Origin: UBA4582 sp013204195
GTDB lineage: Bacteria > Pseudomonadota > Gammaproteobacteria > Pseudomonadales > Azotimanducaceae
Assembly: GCA_963925735.1 (NCBI GenBank)
Contig: CAWUUH010000005.1
Span: 186,001-250,000 of the forward strand
Direction of reading: 5' to 3'
DNA: 64,000 bases
Position numbers and translations under genes: made by a program. Below are positions 44,311 to 53,231 of the stretch, piece by piece. Within the stretch, counting starts at the first letter, position 1. Each line of letters begins with the position of its first letter. The notes under the pieces are model-generated. The model saw only the letters and a program-made list of their open reading frames with translations. It searched no databases and was not told the DNA's origin.

Positions 44311-45153
44311 TTAAAGGCCGAGATTGTGCCACAGCTTGAGGGTGGGTCCAGATTGGTTCAGGGTATAGAAATGCAACCCTGGCGCGCCCGCATCCAGCAG
44401 TTGCTGGCACAGGCGAGTGACCACTTCTTCGCCAAAGGCCTTGAGGCTTTCTGGATCGTCCTGATAGGACTCGAGATTTTTTCTGATCCAGCGAGGAATA
44501 TCCGCGCCGCAAGTATCTGAGAACCTGACCAGGGTTTGGTAATTAGTGATCGGCATAATCCCGGGCACAATAGGAATCGAGATGGCCAATTTGTCGCACG
44601 CATCGATGAAGCGAAAGTAGGCCTCGGCGTTGTAAAAGTATTGGGTGATGGCGCTGTTGGCACCCGCATCGACCTTGGCTTTGAAATACGCCAAGTCCGC
44701 TTCAACACTACGAGAGTCGGGGTGAATTTCCGGATAGGCCGCGACTTCGATATGAAAGTGATCCCCCGTTTGCTCGCGAATAAAGCTCACCAAGTCATTC
44801 GCATAGGTCAGCTTGACCGAGCCCATTCCCGACGGGATATCGCCGCGCAGGGCAACCACTCGATTGATACCAGCGGCTTGATAGTCTTTCAATAGCGTCC
44901 CAATTTTAGTCGCAGAGTCGCCACCGAAAGACAGATGTGGGGCCACGTTCGAGCCCGCCGCGCTGATATCCAGCACCGCTTGCCGAGTGCCATCCCGGGT
45001 TGAGCCGCCAGCCCCGTAGGTGACGGAAAAGAAGTGCGGGTTGAGCGCCTGAAGGCGCTCGTGAGTCTTCGCCAGTTTCGCCAGCGCCTCATCGGACTTG
45101 GGCGCTGCGAACTCGAAGCTAAAATGCACCGGATGTCGGCTGAGTGATGTCAT
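44311..45153 (-). CDS. metF: Methylenetetrahydrofolate reductase
   Basis: FAD enzyme making 5-methyl-THF for methionine synthesis. 280 aa. VHFSFEFAAPKSDEALAKLA replaces the common FEFFPPK but keeps the fold's Glu; further FSVTYGAGGSTRDGT, GINRVVALRGDIPSG, FHIEVAAYPEIHPDS and GANSAITQYFYNAEAYFRFI. Lies 40 bp after metK on the same strand; they likely form one methyl-cycle unit. Confidence 0.94.
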   Translation of the reverse strand: MTSLSRHPVHFSFEFAAPKSDEALAKLAKTHERLQALNPHFFSVTYGAGGSTRDGTRQAVLDISAAGSNVAPHLSFGGDSATKIGTLLKDYQAAGINRVVALRGDIPSGMGSVKLTYANDLVSFIREQTGDHFHIEVAAYPEIHPDSRSVEADLAYFKAKVDAGANSAITQYFYNAEAYFRFIDACDKLAISIPIVPGIMPITNYQTLVRFSDTCGADIPRWIRKNLESYQDDPESLKAFGEEVVTRLCQQLLDAGAPGLHFYTLNQSGPTLKLWHNLGL

Positions 45154-45163
45154 GGTGGCGCCC

Positions 45164-45203
45164 TTCTTAATAGTGCCTTGTTATAGCGCCTTGTTATAGC
45201 GCC
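45164..45203. repeat. 13-bp tandem repeat over the metK stop codon
   Basis: Plus-strand units TTGTTATAGCGCC at 45178-45190 and 45191-45203 are identical; a third, diverged copy (TTCTTAATAGTGCC) precedes them. The metK TAA (complement of 45194-45196) lies in the last unit, and the copies extend downstream into the 40-bp metK-metF gap. Confidence 0.9.
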
Positions 45204-46351
45204 TTGGCCAGATCAATAGCCTTGTCGGTGCGCTCCCACGTAAAATTGGGCTCTTCTCGACCAAAATGACCGTAGGCTGCAGTGGCCAGATAAATTGGCC
45301 GTTTCAGGTCGAGCATGGCAATCAAACCCTTGGGTCGCAGATCAAAGTGTTCTCTGACCAGTAATTCGATTTCATGGTCAGGCAGCTTGCCCGTGCCGAA
45401 GGTCTCTATGCTGATGGAGGTTGGTTCGGCGACGCCGATGGCATAGGAAATTTGAATTTCACAGCGATCAGCCAGACCGGCGGCAACGATATTCTTCGCC
45501 ACGTAACGGCCTGCATAAGCGGCGCTGCGATCGACCTTGGAAGGATCCTTGCCGGAGAATGCGCCGCCACCATGGCGAGCCATGCCGCCGTAGGTATCGA
45601 CGATGATTTTGCGGCCGGTCAATCCGCAGTCACCGACGGGGCCGCCGATAACGAATTTGCCAGTGGGATTGATATGGTACTGAGTGCCGGCATGTAACCA
45701 ATTTGCGGGGAGTACCGGTTTAATAATTTCTTCCATTACCGCTTCGCGCAGGTCTGCTTGGGAGATATCCGGGTCGTGCTGGGTTGACAATACCACGGCC
45801 TCGATAGAGACAGGCTGGCCCTGGGCGTCATATTTGAACGTGATCTGGCTCTTGGCGTCTGGTCGCAAAAATGGCAGTTTGCCGGACTTTCGAACTTCAG
45901 CTTGGCGTTTGACGAGACGGTGCGAATAAGTGATCGGCGCGGGCATCAGCACATCGGTCTCGTTACTGGCGTAACCAAACATCAAGCCTTGGTCACCGGC
46001 GCCCTGTTCATGGTCGGCGGTTTCATCGACACCCTGCGCAATATCCGGCGACTGTTTGCCGATGGCGTTCAGCACTGCGCAGCTGGCGCCATCAAAACCG
46101 ACGGCTGAGCTGTTGTAGCCAATGTTGAGAATGACTTCGCGACAGATCTCCTCGACATCGACCCAAGCTTCCGTGGTGATCTCGCCGGCTAGAACGACCA
46201 TGCCGGTTTTGACCAGCGTCTCACAAGCCACGCGTGCATTTGCATCTTGGGCCAACAAGGCGTCAAGGACCGCGTCGGAAATTTGGTCTGCCATCTTATC
46301 AGGGTGGCCTTCGGAAACTGACTCGGAAGTAAACAGTGACGTTCGGGACAT
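45194..46351 (-). CDS. metK: S-adenosylmethionine synthetase
   Basis: Makes S-adenosylmethionine from methionine and ATP. 385 aa, family length. Motifs: SVSEGHPDKMADQISDAVLD, DQGLMFGYASNETD, GGGAFSGKDPSKVDRSAAYA and IGVAEPTSISIETFGTGKLP. Divergent from tkt, the metK/tkt arrangement seen in Pseudomonas. The 150-bp leader contains an 8-bp inverted repeat (separate entry). Confidence 0.97.
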   Translation of the reverse strand: MSRTSLFTSESVSEGHPDKMADQISDAVLDALLAQDANARVACETLVKTGMVVLAGEITTEAWVDVEEICREVILNIGYNSSAVGFDGASCAVLNAIGKQSPDIAQGVDETADHEQGAGDQGLMFGYASNETDVLMPAPITYSHRLVKRQAEVRKSGKLPFLRPDAKSQITFKYDAQGQPVSIEAVVLSTQHDPDISQADLREAVMEEIIKPVLPANWLHAGTQYHINPTGKFVIGGPVGDCGLTGRKIIVDTYGGMARHGGGAFSGKDPSKVDRSAAYAGRYVAKNIVAAGLADRCEIQISYAIGVAEPTSISIETFGTGKLPDHEIELLVREHFDLRPKGLIAMLDLKRPIYLATAAYGHFGREEPNFTWERTDKAIDLAKAL

Positions 46352-46392
46352 ATCAAAAGCTCGCTATTGGCTAAATCAAAGAAGTGCATATT

Positions 46393-46419
46393 ACCTGTAA
46401 CTGACTCGGATTTACAGGT
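46393..46419. promoter_or_regulatory. 8-bp perfect inverted repeat in the metK/tkt intergenic region
   Basis: ACCTGTAA (46393-46400) and TTACAGGT (46412-46419) are exact reverse complements separated by 11 bases. The element starts 42 bases upstream of the metK ATG and 83 bases upstream of tkt, so it could be a dyad operator or a hairpin in the metK leader. It does not match a SAM riboswitch consensus I know. Confidence 0.5.
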
Positions 46420-46501
46420 GTCCGGTGTGATATTAGTTCAGGTTGAATGTCGAAAAATTCATGATTCTTGGGGATTTCCATTGATGTCTAGGGGGTGCTA
46501 A

Positions 46502-48553
46502 GTGAAAATGGCGGTCCAACCCTTCAGTGTCACAATGGATTTGAGTATGATTTCATCTCGACAAAGAGCCAATGCCATACGCGCTCTGGCGATGGACGCC
46601 GTCCAGCAAGCCAAATCCGGACACCCAGGGGCACCCCTCGGCATGGCGGATATCGCTGAGGCGCTCTGGACTGGCTTTTTGCGGCACAACCCGGCCAATC
46701 CGAAGTGGTCCAATCGTGATCGTTTTGTGTTGTCGAATGGTCATGGCTCCATGTTGATCTATGCCCTGCTACACCTGACCGGTTACGATTTGCCCATGGC
46801 CGAGCTTGAAAAGTTTCGGCAGCTGGGATCCCGAACGCCGGGGCATCCAGAATTTGGCCACACGCCTGGCGTGGAAACCACCACGGGCCCTCTGGGTCAG
46901 GGCCTGGCGAACGCCGTCGGGTTGGCCATTGCAGAAAAGCTGCTGGCGGCACATTTCAATCGAACGCTCGATGATCAAGACTTTCAAATTGTGGATCACT
47001 GCACCTACACCTTTGTGGGCGATGGCTGTTTGATGGAGGGTATCTCCCACGAAGTGGCGTCTTTGGCCGGCACTTTGGGGCTGGGCAAATTAATTTGTTT
47101 GTATGACGACAACGGCATCTCTATCGACGGCGACGTCAAAGGCTGGTTTACCGATGATACCCCCGCACGTTTCAGAGCCTATGGCTGGCAGGTGATCGAT
47201 CGGGTTGATGGCCATGATGGACAGGCGGTTGCCGAGGCGCTAGAGATCGCCAGGAACGAGTCGACGAAGCCGACCCTGATCTGTTGCCAGACCACGATTG
47301 GCTATGGCGCGCCCACCAAGGCAGGTACTGCCGCCAGTCATGGGTCGCCCCTGGGCGTCGAAGAAATTAGCGGGGCCCGGGCCGCGCTGGATTGGACTCA
47401 TCCACCCTTTGTCGTGCCGGTTGAGATTGCTCAGAGCTGGGATGCTCGAGATCGCGGTGCCGCGTTAGAGGCGTCTTGGGAGGCCCTGTTTCGTGGTTAT
47501 CAGCAACATTTCCCGGAGCTGGCCGCGGAGTTCAGCCGGCGCCATGGGGGTGACCTGCCGGCTCAATGGCCTGCAGCGATGGATGCGTTGCTGGAGACCA
47601 CTAACAGCCTCGGTGAAAACCTGGCATCTCGGCAGGCCTCGGCCAAGGTGATCGCTCATATGGCTGAGCTGCTGCCAGAACTGGTGGGTGGCTCAGCAGA
47701 TTTGACCGGTTCCAATCTGACGAACTGGCCGGCGATGCAGCCAGTGAGTGCAGAACAACCTGATGGTAACTACATTTATTACGGTGTTCGAGAATTTGGT
47801 ATGACCGCCATCGCGAATGGCTTGGCGCTGCACGGCGGCATTCTGCCCTTCACCGGTACCTTTTTGGTGTTTATGGACTATGCCAAAAACGCCGTGCGCA
47901 TGGCGGCTTTGATGGGTCTGAGAAATGTCCTGGTGTACACCCATGACTCTATCGGTCAGGGTGAGGATGGGCCGACTCACCAGCCCATCGAACATCTCGC
48001 CAGCCTCAGGGGTATGCCTAATATGTCTGTCTGGCGCCCCGCCGATGGTGTTGAAACGGTGGTGGCTTGGCGTGCCGCTGTCGAACGTCAATGCGGCCCG
48101 ACAGCGCTCGTTCTGTCTCGACAGAGCTTGCCACACCAGGCGCGCTCGGCTACCCAGATCGCTGACGTCAAGCGGGGCGCCTATGTTTTATGTGACAGCG
48201 CTGAGCCAGCGCAGATCATTATTATAGCCACGGGTTCCGAGGTCGGCATTGCGGTGCAAGCCTTCGCGGCGCTGGCCAAACAGGGTGTTGCCGCGCGGGT
48301 CGTCTCCATGCCCAGTGCCGATGTCTTTGAAGCCCAGGATCAAGCTTATCGAGACAGCGTCCTGCCCCCGACTAACCGCCATCGACTGGCGGTGGAGTCG
48401 GCCCATGCGGATTACTGGTGGAAGTGGGTTGGCCTCGACGGTCGAGTCATCGGTATGACCAGTTTTGGTGAGTCCGGGCCCGGTGGCGAAGTGCTGCAGC
48501 ACTTTGGCTTTACTGCGGAAAATATTGTCGACGTGGCCAGGAGCATGATCTAA
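46502..48553 (+). CDS. tkt: Transketolase
   Basis: Thiamine-diphosphate enzyme of the pentose phosphate and Calvin-type sugar interconversions. About 683 aa. Shows SGHPGAPLGMADIAEALW, VLSNGHGSMLIYALLHLTGY, the TPP motif GDGCLMEGISHEVASLAG to YDDNGISIDG, and VYTHDSIGQGEDGPTHQP. The GTG at 46502 has AGGGGG six bases upstream; an in-frame ATG two codons later is an alternative, and homology begins about 15 residues in. Followed by pgk after three bases, without the usual epd in between. Confidence 0.96.
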   Translation: MKMAVQPFSVTMDLSMISSRQRANAIRALAMDAVQQAKSGHPGAPLGMADIAEALWTGFLRHNPANPKWSNRDRFVLSNGHGSMLIYALLHLTGYDLPMAELEKFRQLGSRTPGHPEFGHTPGVETTTGPLGQGLANAVGLAIAEKLLAAHFNRTLDDQDFQIVDHCTYTFVGDGCLMEGISHEVASLAGTLGLGKLICLYDDNGISIDGDVKGWFTDDTPARFRAYGWQVIDRVDGHDGQAVAEALEIARNESTKPTLICCQTTIGYGAPTKAGTAASHGSPLGVEEISGARAALDWTHPPFVVPVEIAQSWDARDRGAALEASWEALFRGYQQHFPELAAEFSRRHGGDLPAQWPAAMDALLETTNSLGENLASRQASAKVIAHMAELLPELVGGSADLTGSNLTNWPAMQPVSAEQPDGNYIYYGVREFGMTAIANGLALHGGILPFTGTFLVFMDYAKNAVRMAALMGLRNVLVYTHDSIGQGEDGPTHQPIEHLASLRGMPNMSVWRPADGVETVVAWRAAVERQCGPTALVLSRQSLPHQARSATQIADVKRGAYVLCDSAEPAQIIIIATGSEVGIAVQAFAALAKQGVAARVVSMPSADVFEAQDQAYRDSVLPPTNRHRLAVESAHADYWWKWVGLDGRVIGMTSFGESGPGGEVLQHFGFTAENIVDVARSMI

Positions 48554-48556
48554 CCC

Positions 48557-49738
48557 ATGAAGTTTATCGCCATGAAGGATTTGGACCTGCAAGGTCAGCG
48601 CGTGCTGATCCGCGAGGACCTGAATGTCCCGGTCAAAGACGGCCAGGTGACCAGTGATGCGCGAATTCGCGCGGCCCTACCGACGATCGAATACGCGCTG
48701 GCGGCAGGCGCCAGAGTCATGTTGATGTCGCATCTGGGTCGGCCCACCGAAGGCGTGCCCATCAGTGCTCAGCCCGAAGCCAGCCTGGCGCCGGTGGCGC
48801 GGCAAATTGAGCAGTTGACGGGCAAAACGGTGCAGCTGGTGGATAATTATCTACAGGGCTTTGATTGGGGCACGCAGGATCTGGTGCTGTTCGAGAATGT
48901 TCGCGTGAATACGGGAGAATCAGCCAACGATGAGACCCTAGCGCGGCAATTGGCCGCCTTATGTGACATCTTTGTGATGGATGCCTTTGGTACCGCCCAC
49001 CGTGCCCAGGCGACGACGGAGGGTGTTGCGCGATACGCGCCGATCGCCTGTGCGGGGCCCTTGTTAGTGGCAGAACTTGACGCCCTGGAAAAAGCTGTCG
49101 CCCAACCCGAAAGGCCGGTGGTTGCCATCGTCGGCGGCAGCAAGGTCTCGACCAAGTTGGAGGTGCTGGATACATTGTCAGACCGGGTAGATACCTTGAT
49201 TGTCGGTGGTGGTATTGCCAACACCTTTCTCGCTGCCAGTGGTGTCGAGGTGGGTAAGTCGTTGTATGAGCCGGATCTATTGGCTACCGCGAGCCGGTTG
49301 CTGGACAAGATCCACATTCCATTGCCGGTCGATGTGGTGGTAGCCAAGTCCTTGTCTGCAGACGCGGTACCTGTGTATAAGCGCGTGGCCGATATCGAGG
49401 CTGACGATATGATTTTAGATATTGGTCACCAGACCAGTGAGTTGATTGGGGATATCGTTCGACAGGCAAAAACGATTATCTGGAACGGACCAGTGGGTGT
49501 GTTTGAGATTGACGGATTCGCCGATGGCACTCGCAAACTGGGTCAGGCCATTGCAGACAGTGACGGCTTTTCCATTGCCGGTGGCGGCGACACCCTGGCG
49601 GCCATCGATAAGTATGGTTTGGCTGAGGACATTTCTTATATCTCCACGGGTGGTGGTGCTTTTCTTGAGTTTGTTGAGGGTAAAACTTTGCCAGCAGTCG
49701 CCATTCTTGAGCTGCGAGCGCGGCAGGATAGGCATTAA
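48557..49738 (+). CDS. pgk: Phosphoglycerate kinase
   Basis: 393 aa. RVLIREDLNVPVKDGQVTSD, VMLMSHLGRPTEG, VMDAFGTAHRAQATTEGVAR, VAIVGGSKVSTKLEVL, IIWNGPVGVFEIDGFADGT and SIAGGGDTLAAI are all classic PGK sequences. Three bases after tkt and 93 bases before fba, forming a tkt-pgk-fba carbon unit. Confidence 0.97.
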   Translation: MKFIAMKDLDLQGQRVLIREDLNVPVKDGQVTSDARIRAALPTIEYALAAGARVMLMSHLGRPTEGVPISAQPEASLAPVARQIEQLTGKTVQLVDNYLQGFDWGTQDLVLFENVRVNTGESANDETLARQLAALCDIFVMDAFGTAHRAQATTEGVARYAPIACAGPLLVAELDALEKAVAQPERPVVAIVGGSKVSTKLEVLDTLSDRVDTLIVGGGIANTFLAASGVEVGKSLYEPDLLATASRLLDKIHIPLPVDVVVAKSLSADAVPVYKRVADIEADDMILDIGHQTSELIGDIVRQAKTIIWNGPVGVFEIDGFADGTRKLGQAIADSDGFSIAGGGDTLAAIDKYGLAEDISYISTGGGAFLEFVEGKTLPAVAILELRARQDRH

Positions 49739-49831
49739 GGCAAGCTGAAAGTTAGCAGTATTTCATCGGTGCGGCCGACGTCTAATGGCGCTTGGCATTA
49801 AAACGAACACGAATCGGAAGGAGCTTTAAAG

Positions 49832-50896
49832 ATGGCGTTAGTGAGTATGCGACAAGTGCTGGATCACGCAGCGGAACATGGATATGGCGTGCCGGCGTTC
49901 AACGTTAATAATCTTGAACAGATGCGCGCCATCATGGAGGCCGCGCAGCAAACCGATAGCCCAGTGATCGTGCAGGCCTCAGCGGGGGCGCGCAAGTACG
50001 CCGGTTCGACATTCCTGCGGCACCTCATTTTGGCGGCGATCGAAGAGTTTCCGAATATCCCGGTGGTGATGCACCAAGATCACGGGGGCTCGCCAGATGT
50101 TTGCCAGCAATCGATTCAGTCGGGCTTTTCATCGGTGATGATGGATGGCTCCCTATTGGCCGACCAGAAAACCCCATCAGACTACGAATACAATGTCGAA
50201 GTGACACGCCTGACCACCCGGTTTGCCCATGCCTGTGGCGTCACTGTCGAGGGCGAACTTGGCTGTCTCGGCTCTCTGGAAACCGGTGAAGCCGGTGAGG
50301 AAGATGGCGGTGGCGCGGTGGGAATTCTGACCATGGAGCAATTGCTCACCGATCCTGAGCAGGCTCGTGACTTCGTCGAGCGAACCGGGGTCGATGCCTT
50401 GGCTATTGCTATCGGCACGAGTCATGGCGCCTATAAATTTAGTCGTCCGCCGACCGGTGACATCCTCGCGATCGATCGCATCAAGGCGATTCATGAGCGC
50501 CTACCGAATACCCACCTGGTAATGCACGGCTCCTCCAGTGTGCCGCAGGAATGGTTGGCTATTATCAATGAATTCGGTGGTGAAATTCCGGAGACTTATG
50601 GGGTGCCTGTGGCGGAAATACAGGAAGGCATCAAGTATGGTGTGCGCAAGGTGAATATTGATACCGATTTACGCTTGGCTTCGACGGGTGCCATTCGACG
50701 GTTTCTCGCCGAGAACAAGGCAGAGTTCGATCCACGCAAATATCTGGCTGCTTCAACAAAAGCCATGAAAGATCTAGTTGTGGCCCGTTATGAAGCCTTT
50801 GGGACCGCCGGTCACGCTGCTAAAATCAAGCCAATCTCGCTCGAAAAGATGGCAGAACAATATGCATCTGGTGCCCTCGACCCACGTCTGTCGTAA
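49832..50896 (+). CDS. fba: Fructose-bisphosphate aldolase, class II
   Basis: Zinc-dependent aldolase, 354 aa, of the subtype long used as the Calvin-cycle/Pseudomonas form: MALVSMRQVLDHAAEHGYGV, PAFNVNNLEQMRAIMEAA, VVMHQDHGGSPDVC (Asp and zinc His), VEGELGCLGSLETGEAGEED, LAIAIGTSHGAYKF, HLVMHGSSSVPQEWL and GVRKVNIDTDLRLA. The ribosome site CGGAAGGAG is clear. Confidence 0.97.
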   Translation: MALVSMRQVLDHAAEHGYGVPAFNVNNLEQMRAIMEAAQQTDSPVIVQASAGARKYAGSTFLRHLILAAIEEFPNIPVVMHQDHGGSPDVCQQSIQSGFSSVMMDGSLLADQKTPSDYEYNVEVTRLTTRFAHACGVTVEGELGCLGSLETGEAGEEDGGGAVGILTMEQLLTDPEQARDFVERTGVDALAIAIGTSHGAYKFSRPPTGDILAIDRIKAIHERLPNTHLVMHGSSSVPQEWLAIINEFGGEIPETYGVPVAEIQEGIKYGVRKVNIDTDLRLASTGAIRRFLAENKAEFDPRKYLAASTKAMKDLVVARYEAFGTAGHAAKIKPISLEKMAEQYASGALDPRLS

Positions 50897-50975
50897 AGCC
50901 GGTGAGGGGGGATCCTGCATGGCTGGTGAGCCGTCCGATCGTCGTTGATTTTTTTTAGGAGGCTTGCGGGCCCAT

Positions 50976-52349
50976 ATGTTGGATTTACTTAGAACCGAGT
51001 TGAGTTGTGGAATAGCAACGGATGCCGAGACCCTTCAGAAGTATGGTCTCGACTGGACGCGCTTCTATGAGCCGAATGCGTTGGCCGTGATTTTTCCGAC
51101 CAGCGTCGATGAGGTGGTGGCGTTGGTCAAATTTGCCAATCAGCACCGACTGGCCTTGGTCCCGTCCGGTGGTCGCACTGGACTCAGTGGCGGCGCCGTG
51201 GCTATCAACGGTGAGTTGGTGGTGTCATTCGAGAAAATGAACCGGATTCTCGACTTCGACCCGATTGACCACTATGCGGTGGTTCAGCCCGGGGTGATCA
51301 CGGCTAACTTGCAGGCCTTCGCGGCCGAGCACGATTGTCTATATCCCGTTGATTTTGCCTCGGCAGGATCGAGCCAGATCGGGGGTAATATTGCGACCAA
51401 TGCTGGCGGCATTAAGGTGTTGCGCTATGGGCTGACCCGCGATTGGGTGGTGGGCCTGAAGGTCGTGACGGGCACCGGTGAATTGCTTGATCTGAACAAG
51501 GGCTTGGTGAAGAACGCGACGGGCTATGATTTTCGCCATCTGTTTATCGGCTCGGAGGGCACGCTGGGGCTCATTGTAGAGGCCACCATTCGGCTCGCGC
51601 CCCGCCCCCGTAACTTGAATGTAATTTTGCTTGCGGTACCGGAAATGGCGAAAATCATTTCGGTGCTCGAGACATTCCGCCGCCATGTTTCATTGACGGC
51701 CTATGAGTTCTTTTCCGAACAAGCATTGCAGCATGTGATCAATCACACTGGCGGCAAACACCCCTTCGCTGAAAAGTCTTCATTTTACGCCCTGTTGGAA
51801 TATGAGGTTGTCTCGGCAGAGGATGTTGACGCGTCTCTCGCCGCCTTTGAAAGTTGTCTGGACGCGGGCCTGACGATAGATGGCGTAATCAGCGCTAGCG
51901 AGACTCAGCGACGAGATCTATGGCGCTTGCGAGAAAATATCTCTGAGTCGATTACGCCGTTTACACCTTATAAAAATGATGTGGCGGTGCGCGTCTCCAG
52001 AGTCCCTGAGTTCCTTGCGGCTGTCGATGCAGAAGTGGGCCAACGTTATCCGAATTTTGAGATCGTCTGGTTTGGCCATATCGGCGACGGCAACTTACAC
52101 CTGAACATTCTCAAACCGGCCGACTGGACTGTCGCTGCGTTCAAGGCAGAGTGCGAATTGGTTAGCGAGCATATTATGCGCATTGTGGCTGAATTCGACG
52201 GCAGCATTTCCGCTGAACATGGCGTTGGTCTGCTCAAGCGTGATCAACTGAAATTCAGTCGTTCGGCTGCCGAGATCGATTTGATGCGGTCGGTTAAGGC
52301 CGTGTTCGATCCGAACCACATCATGAACCCGGGCAAGTTGCTGAGCTAG
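50976..52349 (+). CDS. FAD-binding oxidoreductase, GlcD/D-2-hydroxyglutarate dehydrogenase type
   Basis: VAO-fold flavoprotein of 457 aa. FAD domain: LALVPSGGRTGLSGGAV, DFASAGSSQIGGNIATNAGG, NATGYDFRHLFIGSEGTLGL. The C-terminal cap has WFGHIGDGNLHLNI and SAEHGVGLLKRDQL, the metal-site motifs of D-2-hydroxyacid dehydrogenases such as D2HGDH and D-lactate dehydrogenase. In Pseudomonas the homologue next to serA oxidises the D-2-hydroxyglutarate made by SerA; serA is not here. ATG 50976 has AGGAGG 13 bases upstream; a TTG at 50964 is too close to it. Substrate remains an inference. Confidence 0.88.
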   Translation: MLDLLRTELSCGIATDAETLQKYGLDWTRFYEPNALAVIFPTSVDEVVALVKFANQHRLALVPSGGRTGLSGGAVAINGELVVSFEKMNRILDFDPIDHYAVVQPGVITANLQAFAAEHDCLYPVDFASAGSSQIGGNIATNAGGIKVLRYGLTRDWVVGLKVVTGTGELLDLNKGLVKNATGYDFRHLFIGSEGTLGLIVEATIRLAPRPRNLNVILLAVPEMAKIISVLETFRRHVSLTAYEFFSEQALQHVINHTGGKHPFAEKSSFYALLEYEVVSAEDVDASLAAFESCLDAGLTIDGVISASETQRRDLWRLRENISESITPFTPYKNDVAVRVSRVPEFLAAVDAEVGQRYPNFEIVWFGHIGDGNLHLNILKPADWTVAAFKAECELVSEHIMRIVAEFDGSISAEHGVGLLKRDQLKFSRSAAEIDLMRSVKAVFDPNHIMNPGKLLS

Positions 52350-52365
52350 ATTTCCCGGCGGGCTC

Positions 52366-53040
52366 TTATTCGGCCTTGCGAGTTTCTGCGCCTGTCGCGG
52401 TGCCCACCATGATCAGATCCGCCGGTCTTAAGGCGAATAAGCCGTTCGTGACGACACCGGGCAGATTGTTGATGGCAGACTCCAGCGCCTTGGGGTGAGT
52501 GATTTGCAGGTCATGCACGTCGAGAATGATATTGCCGTTGTCGGTGACGAAGTCCTGTCGATAAACCGGTCTGCCGCCCAGTTGAACCAGGGCTCTGGCC
52601 ACGGCAGAGCGAGCCATGGGAATGACTTCTACGGGCAGCGGGAACTTGCCGAGGGTGTCCTGCATTTTGGATGCATCGACGATGCAGATAAAGGTTTCGG
52701 CCACTGACGCCACGATTTTTTCTCGAGTCAGCGCACCGCCACCACCTTTGATGAGCTCAAGCTGATGATTGCTCTCATCGGCGCCGTCGATGTAAAACTG
52801 CATGTCCTTCACGCCGTTCAGATCAAATACGGGAATACCATGACTGCGCAGGCGCTCCTCTGAAGCTAGCGAGCTGGCGACCGTGCCGTCGAATTTGTGC
52901 TTGATCAGTGCTAAAGCATCAATAAAGTAGTTGGCGGTGGAGCCTGTGCCCACGCCAATCACGGACTGGCTTGTCAAATGAGGGTCAATGTAGTCGACAG
53001 CCGCCTGGGCGACTTGTTGTTTTAGCGCTTCCTGATTCAT
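52366..53040 (-). CDS. rpiA: Ribose-5-phosphate isomerase A
   Basis: Non-oxidative pentose phosphate enzyme, 224 aa: QSVIGVGTGSTANYFIDALA, FYIDGADESNHQLELIKGGG, GALTREKIVASVAETFICIV, DASKMQDTLGKFPLPVEVIP. Divergent from ilvA as in Pseudomonas and many gammaproteobacteria. It works with the tkt encoded 4 kb upstream. Confidence 0.97.
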   Translation of the reverse strand: MNQEALKQQVAQAAVDYIDPHLTSQSVIGVGTGSTANYFIDALALIKHKFDGTVASSLASEERLRSHGIPVFDLNGVKDMQFYIDGADESNHQLELIKGGGGALTREKIVASVAETFICIVDASKMQDTLGKFPLPVEVIPMARSAVARALVQLGGRPVYRQDFVTDNGNIILDVHDLQITHPKALESAINNLPGVVTNGLFALRPADLIMVGTATGAETRKAE

Positions 53041-53231
53041 TGATAAACACTCATGGGGTAAAGGACAACCTTGACCTCGTCGGGCCCTGGTTTCGACGTG
53101 TGATGCTGGGACGTTCAGTTTATACTTTTACAGCGGGCTTGCTAAGGATGAAATGCGCCGTGCAAGTTATTGATCGCAGATTGGCAGTCAGAGCTGCATC
53201 TATCAGGGCGAGTGAACAGGGAAATAACCAA

